Below are positions 40,310 to 49,067 of a DNA stretch of 64,000 nucleotides, piece after piece. Source of the stretch: Ferrimonas balearica. GTDB taxonomy: Bacteria > Pseudomonadota > Gammaproteobacteria > Enterobacterales > Shewanellaceae. Location of the stretch: NCBI RefSeq assembly GCF_019802085.1, contig NZ_JAHVHV010000001.1, positions 496,001-560,000 on the forward strand. Direction: 5' to 3'. The first letter of the stretch is position 1. The number at the start of each line of letters is the position of its first letter. A model generated the notes under the pieces. It did no database searches and was not told where the DNA came from. It saw only the letters and a program-made list of their open reading frames with translations. Position numbers and translations under genes: made by a program.

Positions 40310-42338
40310 CGCCCCAACCCCTCACGCCTCTTTATGGACGGCGCTGGAACCCTATGTGGAGCAGGGCTGGCTGCGGGCGCTGGACCTCACCCTGGCCCGC
40401 TGGCTGGCCCAGCAGGTGCCGGACACGGCCCCGGAGGTGTTGTTGGCGGCGGTGCTCACCAGCCACCAGCTGGGCCGGGGCCACATCTGCCTCGATCTCG
40501 AAGCGCTGCTGGCCGACCCGGAAACCCTGCTGGCGCTGCCCCCCGGCGGCCGCCGGGCCCAGGAGCGCCCCGGGGACTGGCTGGCCGGCCTGACGCTGCC
40601 GGCGTGGCGCGAGGCGCTGGCCGCTTCGGCAGTGGTGGATGTCAGTGAGGCGGGCACCGCCCCCCTGGTGCTGGAGGGCCACCGGCTCTACCTGCGCCGC
40701 TTCCACCGCTTCGAGTCCGAGGTGGCCCGGGCCTTGATGGCCCGCCAGGGCCTGAGCTTTCCGCTGCCGGACGACCTGGCGGCGCGTCTGGCGGTGCTCT
40801 TCGACCCGCTGAAAGATGAGGCGGAGCGCGGTGGCAGCGAGCCCCACTGGCAGAGCATCGCCGCGGCCCTGGCCGCCCGCAGTGGATTGGCGGTGATCTC
40901 CGGCGGCCCGGGCACCGGCAAAACCACCACGGTGGTGCGTCTGCTGGCCCTGCTGCAGGGGCTCAAACAGGATGAGCAGCGCGCCGCAGGGGAGGAGCCC
41001 GCCGGTCTGCGCATCCGCCTGGCGGCCCCGACGGGCAAGGCCGCGGCCCGGCTGTCCGAATCCCTGGCCGCCACCCTGGGGGCCATCGCCGCCGGTACCG
41101 TGGATGGGGTGGCCGCCGAGGTGGCCAAGGTGATCCCCACCGAGGTGACCACCCTGCACCGGTTGCTGGGGGCCCGACCGGACTCCCGCTTCTTCCGCCA
41201 CAACGCCGACAACCCGCTGCACCTGGACATGCTGGTGGTGGACGAGGCCTCCATGGTGGACCTGGAGATGATGGCGGCCCTGCTGTCGGCGCTGCCCCCC
41301 AAGGCGCGCCTCATCCTGCTGGGGGACAAGGACCAGCTGGCCTCGGTGGAGGCCGGGGCGGTGCTGGGGGATCTGTGCCGCCATGCCGCTGAGCCTCGCT
41401 ACCAGGCGGACACCCGGGGTTTCCTGTTCCGGGCCACAGGCTACGATCTCGAGGCCTACCAGGGCCCGGGCAGTGCCATCGAGCAGCAGATCGTGATGCT
41501 GCGTAAGAGCCACCGCTTCGGCGCGGACTCCGGCATCGGCACCCTGGCCCGGGCGGTCAACGGCGGCGCGGCCGGGAAGGCGAAGGGGATCTGGCCGCGC
41601 TTTGGTGACATCACCCAGCTCAACCCCGCCACGGTGCAGGACGCCACCCTCAAAGCCCTGGTGCTGGAGGGACAGGCGCCAGGCCTGGCGGGCGCCCCAC
41701 GGGGCTACCGTCACTACCTGGAGGCCCTGAGCGCCGGGCTGGACACTCAAGGGGCCGGGCCGGAGGGGGAGGCCTGGGCCCGCTCGGTGCTGAACGCCTT
41801 TGGCGAGTTTCAACTACTGTGCGCGCTGCGCGAAGGGGAGTGGGGGGTCAGTGGACTGAACGAGCGGGTCAGCCAGATCTTGGCCGGGGCGGGTCTGATC
41901 GACGCCGGCCAGCCCTGGTACGCCGGACGGCCGGTGATGATGATGCGCAACGATTACAGCCTGGGGCTGATGAACGGCGACATCGGCATCACCCTGCCGT
42001 TCGCCTCGGAGGCGGGGGAGCTGGTGTTGCGGGTGGTGTTCCCCATGCCCGATGGCACCCTGAAACGGGTGTTGCCGTCGCGTCTGACCGAGGTGGACAC
42101 CGTCTATGCCATGACGGTGCACAAGTCCCAGGGCAGTGAGTTTGCTCACACCGTGATGCTGCTGCCCGCCGAGCCCAACCCGGTGCTGACCCGGGAGCTG
42201 GTCTACACCGGCATCACCCGGGCCCGGCGCTGGTTTACCCTGGTGGCCCCCCGACCGGCGCTGCTGGATACGGCCATCGGTCAGCGTACCCTGCGGGCCA
42301 GCGGCTTGGGGGAGCGGCTGAAAGGGGCCCATGCCTGA
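40302..42338 (+). CDS. recD: Exodeoxyribonuclease V subunit alpha, RecD
   Basis: 678-residue SF1B 5'-3' helicase (E. coli 608). Walker A ISGGPGTGKTTTV lies near residues 200-212, motif II LVVDEASMVD near 312, the LGDKDQLASVEAGAVLGD element near 345, and the C-terminal TVHKSQGSEFAH and TGITRARRWF motifs. The extra length is mostly in the N-terminal region and the segment around residues 360-400. It overlaps recB by 8 bases, so the three subunits are translationally coupled. The stop lies 24 bases before the convergent alcohol dehydrogenase gene. Confidence 0.95.
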   Translation: MIDAPTPHASLWTALEPYVEQGWLRALDLTLARWLAQQVPDTAPEVLLAAVLTSHQLGRGHICLDLEALLADPETLLALPPGGRRAQERPGDWLAGLTLPAWREALAASAVVDVSEAGTAPLVLEGHRLYLRRFHRFESEVARALMARQGLSFPLPDDLAARLAVLFDPLKDEAERGGSEPHWQSIAAALAARSGLAVISGGPGTGKTTTVVRLLALLQGLKQDEQRAAGEEPAGLRIRLAAPTGKAAARLSESLAATLGAIAAGTVDGVAAEVAKVIPTEVTTLHRLLGARPDSRFFRHNADNPLHLDMLVVDEASMVDLEMMAALLSALPPKARLILLGDKDQLASVEAGAVLGDLCRHAAEPRYQADTRGFLFRATGYDLEAYQGPGSAIEQQIVMLRKSHRFGADSGIGTLARAVNGGAAGKAKGIWPRFGDITQLNPATVQDATLKALVLEGQAPGLAGAPRGYRHYLEALSAGLDTQGAGPEGEAWARSVLNAFGEFQLLCALREGEWGVSGLNERVSQILAGAGLIDAGQPWYAGRPVMMMRNDYSLGLMNGDIGITLPFASEAGELVLRVVFPMPDGTLKRVLPSRLTEVDTVYAMTVHKSQGSEFAHTVMLLPAEPNPVLTRELVYTGITRARRWFTLVAPRPALLDTAIGQRTLRASGLGERLKGAHA

Positions 42339-42362
42339 GCCCACGCTTCACCAGGGGGGGCC

Positions 42363-43526
42363 TTACAGGGTGCCGCGCACCGCCTGAACGAAGAGCGCGC
42401 TGTACTGCTCGGCCCCCAGGGCAACGGGGTTGCCCTCGGCCGAGGGGTCTTGCGCGGCCATCTGGCCCACCAGCGCCGCCTTTTCCTCGTCGATGCCAAT
42501 CTCCGTCAGACGGTGGGGGATCCCCAGCCGTGTCCTGAGGCTCAGTATCCAATCCATAAACCCCTCGAAGTTGGCCTTCGGCAGGCCCAGATAACGGGCC
42601 AGTTGCTCGATGCGAGGCTCAACCGCCGTTCGGTTGGCCTTGAGGATGTAGGGCATCAAGATGGCGTTGAGCAGGCCGTGATGGGCGCCATAGATCGCGC
42701 CTAAAGAGTGGGCCAGCGCGTGCATGCCCCCCAGCCCTTTTTGAAAGGCGGTGGCCCCCATGGTGGAGGCCACCTGCATCTGGGCGCGGGCTTCCAGATC
42801 CTGCCCGTTGGTGAAGGCCCGTTCGAGGTGGTCATGAACCAGGCGGATCCCTTCGAGGGCAATCCCGTCGGCCATCGGGTGGTAGCTCGGGGCGCAGAAG
42901 GCCTCCAGGCAGTGGGAGAGGGCGTCCATCCCGGTGGCGGCGGTGATGTGGGCGGGCAGGCTGACCGTCAACTCCGGATCCAGCAGCACGAAGCGAGGCA
43001 GCATCAAGGGGTGGAAGATGATCTTCTTCACCCGCTGTCCGGCGTGGGTGATCACCGAGGCGCGGCCCACCTCCGAGCCGGTGCCGGCGGTGGTGGGGAT
43101 GGCGATCACCGGGGCGATGCCGGCGGTGTTCACCCGGGTCCAGTTGTCCCCCCGGTCTTCAAAATCCCACAGGGGGCGAGATTGCCCCACCATCAAGGCG
43201 ATGGCTTTGCCGGCATCCAGCGCGGACCCTCCGCCAAGGGCGATCACGCCGTCATGGGCCCCATCCCGATAGGCGGCCACTCCCGCGTCGATGTTCTCGC
43301 CGGTGGGATTGGACTGCACCTGGCTGAACAGGCCGCAACTCAGGCCGTGATCCTCGCAGAGGGAGCGGGCGTCGGCCACCATGGGCTGTGTCACCAGGCC
43401 CGGATCGGTGACGAGCAAGGGGGCTTTGATCCCCGCCTCCTCACACAGCTGAGGCAGCTCCACCAAGCGACCCGCCCCGGTGCGAATGGCATTGGGGTAG
43501 TTCCAGTTGGCTTGCAAAGTCGCCAT
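42363..43526 (-). CDS. Iron-containing alcohol dehydrogenase
   Basis: 387-residue group III (Fe-dependent) alcohol dehydrogenase. The NAD-binding GGGSALDAGKAIA motif lies near residue 95. Metal-site residues are visible in TAATGMDALSHCLEAF and GGMHALAHSLGAIYGAHHGLLNA. The ATG at 43526 is preferred because GGAG lies 8 bases upstream; a GTG at 43535 overlaps the ALDH stop and is possible. It is the last gene of a GS-ALDH-ADH operon. It should oxidise an alcohol group to the aldehyde used by the neighbouring ALDH; the substrate is inferred to be an amino alcohol or its gamma-glutamyl derivative. Confidence 0.9.
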   Translation of the reverse strand: MATLQANWNYPNAIRTGAGRLVELPQLCEEAGIKAPLLVTDPGLVTQPMVADARSLCEDHGLSCGLFSQVQSNPTGENIDAGVAAYRDGAHDGVIALGGGSALDAGKAIALMVGQSRPLWDFEDRGDNWTRVNTAGIAPVIAIPTTAGTGSEVGRASVITHAGQRVKKIIFHPLMLPRFVLLDPELTVSLPAHITAATGMDALSHCLEAFCAPSYHPMADGIALEGIRLVHDHLERAFTNGQDLEARAQMQVASTMGATAFQKGLGGMHALAHSLGAIYGAHHGLLNAILMPYILKANRTAVEPRIEQLARYLGLPKANFEGFMDWILSLRTRLGIPHRLTEIGIDEEKAALVGQMAAQDPSAEGNPVALGAEQYSALFVQAVRGTL

Positions 43527-43531
43527 GTCGG

Positions 43532-44926
43532 TCACTCCAACTCCGTTTTGATGTGGAAAGACTTTGGACGCGTCAGGGCTTCGTACCCCAGTTGCGAGAG
43601 GCTGCAGCCGCGCCCGGAGTGTTTCACCCCGGTCCAGGCCAGGGCCGGATCCAGGTAGTCGCAGCGGTTGATAAAGAGGGTGCCGGTCTCCACCCGCTGG
43701 CCCAGCGCCTCTCCGGCGGCGATGTCCCGGGTGAAGATCGCCGCCGTGAGGCCAAACGCACTGTCGTTCATCAGCGCCAGGGCTTCATCGTCATCGGCGA
43801 CCTTCTGGATCCCCACCACAGGCCCAAAGGACTCCTCGGTCATGACGCGCATGCTGTGATTGACGCCGGTCAGCACCTGGGGGGCCAGGTAGGGGGTGCC
43901 GGGCTGGTCCATGGGAAAATCCGCCGGGTCCAGGTGGGCCGTCGCGCCTTGGGACAGCGCCTCCGCCACCTGGCCCCGGACAAACTCCGCAGCGGCGGTT
44001 TTCACCACCGGCCCCAGGGTTGTGATGGGGTCGTCGGGACGCCCCAGGCGGTATTGTTTGACCAGCGCCACCGCCTGGTCGACAAAGGCGTCATAGAGGG
44101 AGGCGTGCACGTAGATGCGTTCGATGCCGCAGCAGGACTGACCGGAGTTGAAAAAGGCCCCGTCCATGGTGGTGGCGACGGCGTGCGCCAGGTTGGCGTC
44201 GGCGCGGACATAGGCCGGATCCTTGCCGCCCAGCTCCAGGCCCACGCCGATGAACCGACCGGCGGCGGCGCGCTCCACCATGGCGCCGCCGGGCACCGAG
44301 CCGGTAAAAGCAACGTGGTGAATGCCGGGCGTCGCGATCAGCGCTTCGGTGTCGGCGTGGCTCAGGTGCAGGTACTGGAACACCCCTTCGGGCAAGCCCG
44401 CGGCGCTAAAGGCCGCCACCATGCGCTCGGCGCACAGGGGGGTCTGGGCCGAGTGCTTCAAGATCACCGCATTGCCCGCCATGATGGCCGGCATCACGGC
44501 ATTAATCGCGGTCAGGTAAGGGTAGTTCCATGGGGCGATCACCAGGACTACGCCCAAAGGCTCACGCTGGATGCGGCGGCGAAAATGGGGCTTGTCGGGC
44601 AGTGTCAGGGGGGCCAGGGCCTGAGGGGCCACCTCAATCATGTATCGCGCCCGCTCCGCGAAGCCGTCGACCTCGGAACCGGCGTACCGGATGGGCCGCC
44701 CCATCTGCCAGCACAGCTCCGAGGCGATGGCCTCCTTGTGGGCCACAAAGGCCTCTACCGCCTTGCGGCCAATGGCCTGGCGGTCGGCCAAAGGGGTGGC
44801 TTTCCAGGCTTGTTGGGCCTGCGCAGCGGCGGTGAGGGCCGCGCTTATCTGCGACGGGCCCGCCAACTCGCGCTCGACGTAGAGGCGGCCATCAATGGGG
44901 CTGTAGGTGCGTTGTATGCAGGTCAT
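43532..44926 (-). CDS. NAD(P)-dependent aldehyde dehydrogenase
   Basis: 464-residue ALDH-superfamily enzyme. The general base glutamate lies in LELGGKDP and the catalytic cysteine in NSGQSCCGIERIYV (two adjacent cysteines). The cofactor loop is APWNYPYLTAINA and the C-terminal region has FINRCDYLDPALAWTGVKHSG. It resembles betaine-aldehyde/succinate-semialdehyde type enzymes acting on omega-amino or gamma-glutamyl aldehydes. It starts 32 bases after the GS-like gene, and its stop lies 5 bases before the ADH start, so the three genes are a tight operon. Confidence 0.92.
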   Translation of the reverse strand: MTCIQRTYSPIDGRLYVERELAGPSQISAALTAAAQAQQAWKATPLADRQAIGRKAVEAFVAHKEAIASELCWQMGRPIRYAGSEVDGFAERARYMIEVAPQALAPLTLPDKPHFRRRIQREPLGVVLVIAPWNYPYLTAINAVMPAIMAGNAVILKHSAQTPLCAERMVAAFSAAGLPEGVFQYLHLSHADTEALIATPGIHHVAFTGSVPGGAMVERAAAGRFIGVGLELGGKDPAYVRADANLAHAVATTMDGAFFNSGQSCCGIERIYVHASLYDAFVDQAVALVKQYRLGRPDDPITTLGPVVKTAAAEFVRGQVAEALSQGATAHLDPADFPMDQPGTPYLAPQVLTGVNHSMRVMTEESFGPVVGIQKVADDDEALALMNDSAFGLTAAIFTRDIAAGEALGQRVETGTLFINRCDYLDPALAWTGVKHSGRGCSLSQLGYEALTRPKSFHIKTELE

Positions 44927-44958
44927 GACGTGGTCTTTTTCCCCTCGGGCTCCTTGCC

Positions 44959-46338
44959 CTAGATGATCTCGAAGTAGCGTCTCAGCTCCCAGTCGGTGAC
45001 GTGCTTGCGAAACTCCCGCTCCTCCCAGTCCCGTGATTCCGCGTAGTGCGCCACGAAGTCGGCGCCAAACAGGTCTCGGGCCGCCTCGGACTGACGCAGT
45101 GCCGCCGCGGCCCGGGAGAGGCTGCGGGGCAAGCGCAAGTGGGGAGGGTGTGATTGGTCATAGGCGTTGCCAACCACCATCTCCTCCGGCTCGAGGGCGT
45201 GCTCGATGCCGTACAGACCGGCGCCCAGGGCGGCGGCGAGGGCGATGTAGGGATTGGCGTCCGCGGAGCCAAGGCGGAACTCAACCCGCTGGGATTTATC
45301 CACGCCGGGGATCACCCGCAATGCGGTGGTGCGGTTCTCGCAGCCCCAGGTGGCGTCGGTGGGGGCCCAGAAGCCCGGGACCATGCGGGCGTAGGAGTTG
45401 ATGGTTTGCGCGTACAGGGCCAGAAACTCCGGCAGCAGGCGCTGTTGGCCGGCGATAAAGTGACGCTGGGTGGCGCTCATGTTCATCGTCTGGGTGGGGT
45501 CGTAAAACGCGGATTGACCGCTGGCCTTATCGCGCAAGGAGAGGTGGATGTGGCCGGATTGGCCCGGCAGTTTGTTGGACCATTTGGCCATAAAGGTGGC
45601 CATCAGGCCCTGACGCTCCGCCCACACCTTGGTGAAGGTTTTGAACAGCGCGGCCTTATCTGCCGCGGCGGCGGCGCCATCCACCGCCAGTGCCGCTTCC
45701 AGCACACCGGGGCCGGTTTCGGTGTGCAGCCCTTCGATGGGGAAGTCCATCTGCTCACCCAGGGCGATGAGGCTCTGGTGCAGCTCGCTGTGCACCGAGT
45801 TTCGGATCATCGAGTAACCGAACATGCCCGGGGTCAGGGGCTTGAGATCGCGATAGTGCTTTTCTCGCACCGAGTGGGGGGTTTCATCGAACAGGAAGAA
45901 CTCGTACTCAAAAGCGGCCCGGGCATCAAAGCCCATGGCGTCCGCCTTGTCCAGCACCCGGCTGAGCAGTCTGCGGGGGCACAGGGCCGCGGCATCGCCA
46001 TCGAACTCACAGATAAACAACAGCATTCCGGGCTCAAAGGGCACCTCCCGGCAACTCTGGGGTACGACACGGACGGGGGTATCCGGATAGCCGCTGTGCC
46101 AGCCGGTAAAGGCCACGCCGGGGTCTTGATAGAGCTCATCGCCGCAGTCCCAGCCCAGCACCACATCGCAAAAGGCGAAGCCGTGGTCCAGCGATGAGAA
46201 GAACTTATCGCGACTCATGTATTTGCCACGCATCACACCGTCGTTGTCGAAAAGCCCGACCTTAACGTGGGTCAGGTTGCGCTCGCTGACGATGCGCTTG
46301 GCATCCGCAACGGTTCTTACCTCTCTGGGATCTGCCAT
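44959..46338 (-). CDS. Glutamine synthetase family protein (gamma-glutamyl-amine ligase-like)
   Basis: 459-residue GS-fold ligase. The beta-grasp N-terminus contains VGLFDNDGVMRGKYMSRDKF, the metal-binding EYEFFLFDE follows, then LHTETGPGVLEAAL, the ATP-loop KWSNKLPGQSGHIHLSL and ENRTTALRVIPG. The NDGVMRGK-type N-terminus places it with PuuA/IpuC-like gamma-glutamyl-polyamine or amino-alcohol ligases rather than ammonia-assimilating GlnA. It lacks the adenylylation-site region recognisable in GlnA. Start 46338 has AGAAGG upstream; a GTG eleven codons earlier is less likely. First gene of the operon; no dedicated regulator or permease is adjacent. Confidence 0.88.
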   Translation of the reverse strand: MADPREVRTVADAKRIVSERNLTHVKVGLFDNDGVMRGKYMSRDKFFSSLDHGFAFCDVVLGWDCGDELYQDPGVAFTGWHSGYPDTPVRVVPQSCREVPFEPGMLLFICEFDGDAAALCPRRLLSRVLDKADAMGFDARAAFEYEFFLFDETPHSVREKHYRDLKPLTPGMFGYSMIRNSVHSELHQSLIALGEQMDFPIEGLHTETGPGVLEAALAVDGAAAAADKAALFKTFTKVWAERQGLMATFMAKWSNKLPGQSGHIHLSLRDKASGQSAFYDPTQTMNMSATQRHFIAGQQRLLPEFLALYAQTINSYARMVPGFWAPTDATWGCENRTTALRVIPGVDKSQRVEFRLGSADANPYIALAAALGAGLYGIEHALEPEEMVVGNAYDQSHPPHLRLPRSLSRAAAALRQSEAARDLFGADFVAHYAESRDWEEREFRKHVTDWELRRYFEII

Positions 46339-46561
46339 GTCTTTGCCTTCTGAATGCCCCGTCTGTGCCACCAGACAGGTTTTACTGAGGTTTTTCCATG
46401 GGTTAAGTATGGATCTCTTTGGCTCTTTTGCGTCGAATTACGCGAAGAACCTCTTTTGTATCAGGAAGGAGAGGCGCTCTGTCCGGGCACGCTGCTTAAA
46501 CCCGTGCCGGTTTGCTAGGGCTATGAGGGACTGAATTCTGACCTGTCTGGAGGCTCAACAA

Positions 46562-47029
46562 CTAAAAAGCGTACCCAAACTCGCCTTCGGAAAAGTAAAT
46601 AACCGATTGAAACCGAAAGCCCAGGAGCCCACCATCAATTGAATAGTAGAAGTGATTGCCTTCATCATCAGAGATCACATATACCTCTTCGCTCACTCCT
46701 AACACCAACAATGGCTCTTTGGATAGGACTTTAAAACGGATGTCGTCTATCTGCCACTCTTGATTGATGGTTACATCGTCATTAGGAAAGGAGAAGACGA
46801 AATCATTATGTCGAAAACAGAGGTATTCTCTTGAGGAACAATCTAAAAGTTGATAGCCAACATCGCTCCCATAATACACTGAACCATTATCCTTGATGGA
46901 GATTGTTGGGCGATACTCGCCACCAGAAGGCAAAGGCAAGTAATGTACAGTGGCTGCTTCTGAATAACAGGATAGCGACAGAAATAATGGTAAGGCGAGC
47001 GTACTCAGAAGATTCATATTATTGAACAT
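46562..47029 (-). CDS. Exported protein of unknown function in an AT-rich patch
   Basis: 155-residue protein with a signal peptide (NLLSTLALPLFLSLSCYSEAA; cleavage near residue 26 by eye). The mature part is rich in Tyr, Phe and Asp and looks beta-rich (GSVYYGSDVGYQLL, NHFYYSIDGGLLGFRF). Two cysteines in DCSSREYLC may pair. Base composition is much more AT-rich than the neighbours, suggesting acquisition. The ATG at 47029 is chosen because it leads directly into the signal peptide; the ribosome site is weak. Not recognised. Confidence 0.6.
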   Translation of the reverse strand: MFNNMNLLSTLALPLFLSLSCYSEAATVHYLPLPSGGEYRPTISIKDNGSVYYGSDVGYQLLDCSSREYLCFRHNDFVFSFPNDDVTINQEWQIDDIRFKVLSKEPLLVLGVSEEVYVISDDEGNHFYYSIDGGLLGFRFQSVIYFSEGEFGYAF

Positions 47030-47095
47030 GAGTGTCAGTACCTTTCGATTTATAGGTGATGGCCAGGCCAACAGTCTGATGCGTCCGTAGAGTGG

Positions 47096-47479
47096 TTAAT
47101 CGACAAATAGCCAATTTGTAATTACCAGATAGAAAACAATCATTGTGAGCCAAAAAGAGACTTCCGCTAAGATTCTATCCTTTTTAATTTCCTTTTCATC
47201 TCCAACGGCGACATCAGTGAGAACATTACTCTCGCCACCATAAGTCCTATAAATTAAGGAGGGGATAAAAATTCCCGAAAGAGCACAAATGGACGCAACT
47301 ACCATTATCTCTCCAATTAGAATGTGCCCAATGTAAACAGCAACAGGAAATGAAAATAGTGAGAAAAGAAGACCAATCTGAAAATGAGTCATGTAAATGG
47401 CGCTACTGCCCCAATTTTTCTGATAAATGTAGTGAGTTCCCCTCATTATTCTAACAATAAAATTCAACATAAATTTCAT
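47096..47479 (-). CDS. Small membrane protein of unknown function in an AT-rich patch
   Basis: 127-residue protein with about four hydrophobic segments (FQIGLLFSLFSFPVAVYIG, IMVVASICALSGIFIPSLI, and FWLTMIVFYLVITNWLF at the C-terminus, plus a weaker first one). A charged loop DVAVGDEKEIKKDR precedes the last helix. The start is uncertain: 47479 or 47470 (CAGGGA upstream) are both reasonable, and the open frame extends to 47536, overlapping the upstream gene. Composition is AT-rich like the next gene, and both are probably part of the same acquired patch. Family unknown. Confidence 0.55.
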   Translation of the reverse strand: MKFMLNFIVRIMRGTHYIYQKNWGSSAIYMTHFQIGLLFSLFSFPVAVYIGHILIGEIMVVASICALSGIFIPSLIYRTYGGESNVLTDVAVGDEKEIKKDRILAEVSFWLTMIVFYLVITNWLFVD

Positions 47480-47517
47480 TCCCTGAATCCAGATTCGTTC
47501 GACATAACCGCTTTCTA

Positions 47518-48156
47518 TTACTGATTTGGTGACCATTTCCGGGTCAGCGCGCGCGCCTCGAGTTTGCTCAGGGCTTTGAGCACCTGCTCACGATGCTTCG
47601 CACTCTTTATCCAACTGGGCAGCCGGGTGAAGTAGGACCATTTCGTGCCACTGCCTTCCCGAAGTTGTGCTGCGGTATAGCGCTTCAACTGGTGAATGTG
47701 CTCGGCATTAAAGGCCCACAAGGTGCCCAGTCGGGTGTCTTGTTTCAGCGCCAGTTCCAGGCCGAAATAGGGGTCGTTGGCACTGTCCTCACGATTGTCG
47801 CGGGAAAAGCTCAAATCCACCGAATTGGGCTTCTGGCAGTTTGGGCAAGGTACCTGCGCCGTCTCGCTTTGGACCTGCCAAACGGTTTCGAAACGCTGTT
47901 CGGCGTGCACCCACTGGTGACCACAGAAACCGCAGGGGCGCCGCCCTGTGGCCAATACCGGCCCTTGCCAAGGGATTTTTCCGGTCTCCAACCGATGGCC
48001 ACAGCCCTGGCACAGAAAGGTGGCGTGCCACTGACGCCAGCTGGGGTTGCCCCTCACCACGCCGGCCCGACCGCATCGTCGGCAGAGCACTTCGACCTCC
48101 ACGGCCCAATGGAGCAACGAGTGGCCCTGGCTGACATACCGCTTTACTGCCGTCAT
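47518..48156 (-). CDS. Multi-zinc-ribbon protein of unknown function
   Basis: 212-residue soluble protein with four CxxC pairs (C25/C28, C49/C52, C75/C78, C104/C107), consistent with two zinc ribbons in the N-terminal half. The remainder is basic and includes HIHQLKRYTAAQLREG and a C-terminal helical segment with many Lys/Arg. Nucleic-acid or protein binding is plausible but unproven. It overlaps the upstream lipase gene by 4 bases (ATGA), so the two are translationally coupled, an odd pairing of a secreted lipase with a cytoplasmic zinc protein. Confidence 0.7.
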   Translation of the reverse strand: MTAVKRYVSQGHSLLHWAVEVEVLCRRCGRAGVVRGNPSWRQWHATFLCQGCGHRLETGKIPWQGPVLATGRRPCGFCGHQWVHAEQRFETVWQVQSETAQVPCPNCQKPNSVDLSFSRDNREDSANDPYFGLELALKQDTRLGTLWAFNAEHIHQLKRYTAAQLREGSGTKWSYFTRLPSWIKSAKHREQVLKALSKLEARALTRKWSPNQ

Positions 48157-48923
48157 GGCGCGCTGCCCTGCTGGTCGCGTTTGAACTGCCCATACGCCAG
48201 GAAATGCAGCACCTGGGCGATCACCTCGTTGTTTCGCATCATAAAGGGGTGGGTGACGGGCAGGATCAGGTGATCACGCATGCCCGCCAGTTCGGTGCTC
48301 TGCACGGACACCTTGCCGTCGTCCTGGCCCGGCAGCAGTGTCGAGAGGATCAGATTGACGCTGCGGCTGCCGGCGATGATCCCCACCTCGAAGTTGGCCG
48401 CCCCCAACTGGAGGGGCAGGCTTTGTGCGTCGGTGCCCAACTGTCCACCGGCTGTGCCACCCACCAGATCGAACCCGGGCAGGTTCCGGTAGGCATCCAC
48501 CGCTTCGCTGCCCTGGTTGGGAGGGCCCAGCATCACCACCCGACCCAGCCCCGACAGGGGGCGCTCGCCCAGGTAGTGACGGACCAGGATCCCGCCCATG
48601 GAGTGGGTAACAAAGTGCACCGGCCGATGGTCGCCGCAGCGAGTCAGGGCCGGGTCGATCACCTGGGCGGAAAGCACCTCGATGGGGGCACTGCGCGACG
48701 CGTAATCCTGGTTTACCGGGTGATACCCCGCGTCCTCAAGGGCCTTGGCCAGCTTGGTCATGTCCCGGTCGCTCTTGGCCAATCCGTGCAGCAGCACCAC
48801 GCAACCCTGAGCCTGGACGCTGGTGCTGAGCAGCAGGGCCGCCACGACCAGAAACAGCCGCCAGAATCGGCGGGGAAACGGCACAGCGCTGCGCTGGGGA
48901 GTCGGGAGAGATAACGGTGCCAT
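48153..48923 (-). CDS. Exported alpha/beta-hydrolase lipase
   Basis: 256-residue triacylglycerol lipase/esterase-like protein. A long basic N-terminus leads into a signal helix (FWRLFLVVAALLLSTSVQAQ). The oxyanion HG motif is in VVLLHGLAKSD, the nucleophile elbow is THSMGG with S108, and a histidine near residue 236 (VTHPFMM) completes the likely triad. Expected periplasmic or secreted. It is the first gene of a two-gene unit with the zinc-ribbon protein. Two further in-frame hydrophobic segments are part of the fold rather than membrane anchors. Confidence 0.85.
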   Translation of the reverse strand: MAPLSLPTPQRSAVPFPRRFWRLFLVVAALLLSTSVQAQGCVVLLHGLAKSDRDMTKLAKALEDAGYHPVNQDYASRSAPIEVLSAQVIDPALTRCGDHRPVHFVTHSMGGILVRHYLGERPLSGLGRVVMLGPPNQGSEAVDAYRNLPGFDLVGGTAGGQLGTDAQSLPLQLGAANFEVGIIAGSRSVNLILSTLLPGQDDGKVSVQSTELAGMRDHLILPVTHPFMMRNNEVIAQVLHFLAYGQFKRDQQGSAP

Positions 48924-49067
48924 CCTGGCCTCCGTTTGAGCAGGAGCCCGCCTGCAGCGGGCCGGAGATATGTGCCCAAGCTAGCAATGTTACAGTTCTA
49001 TATCAATGGCTTAGCCAGATGGAGGCTGGTAGGGTAGGGAGAGCCACTCTTAGAAGGAGTTTAAGTT

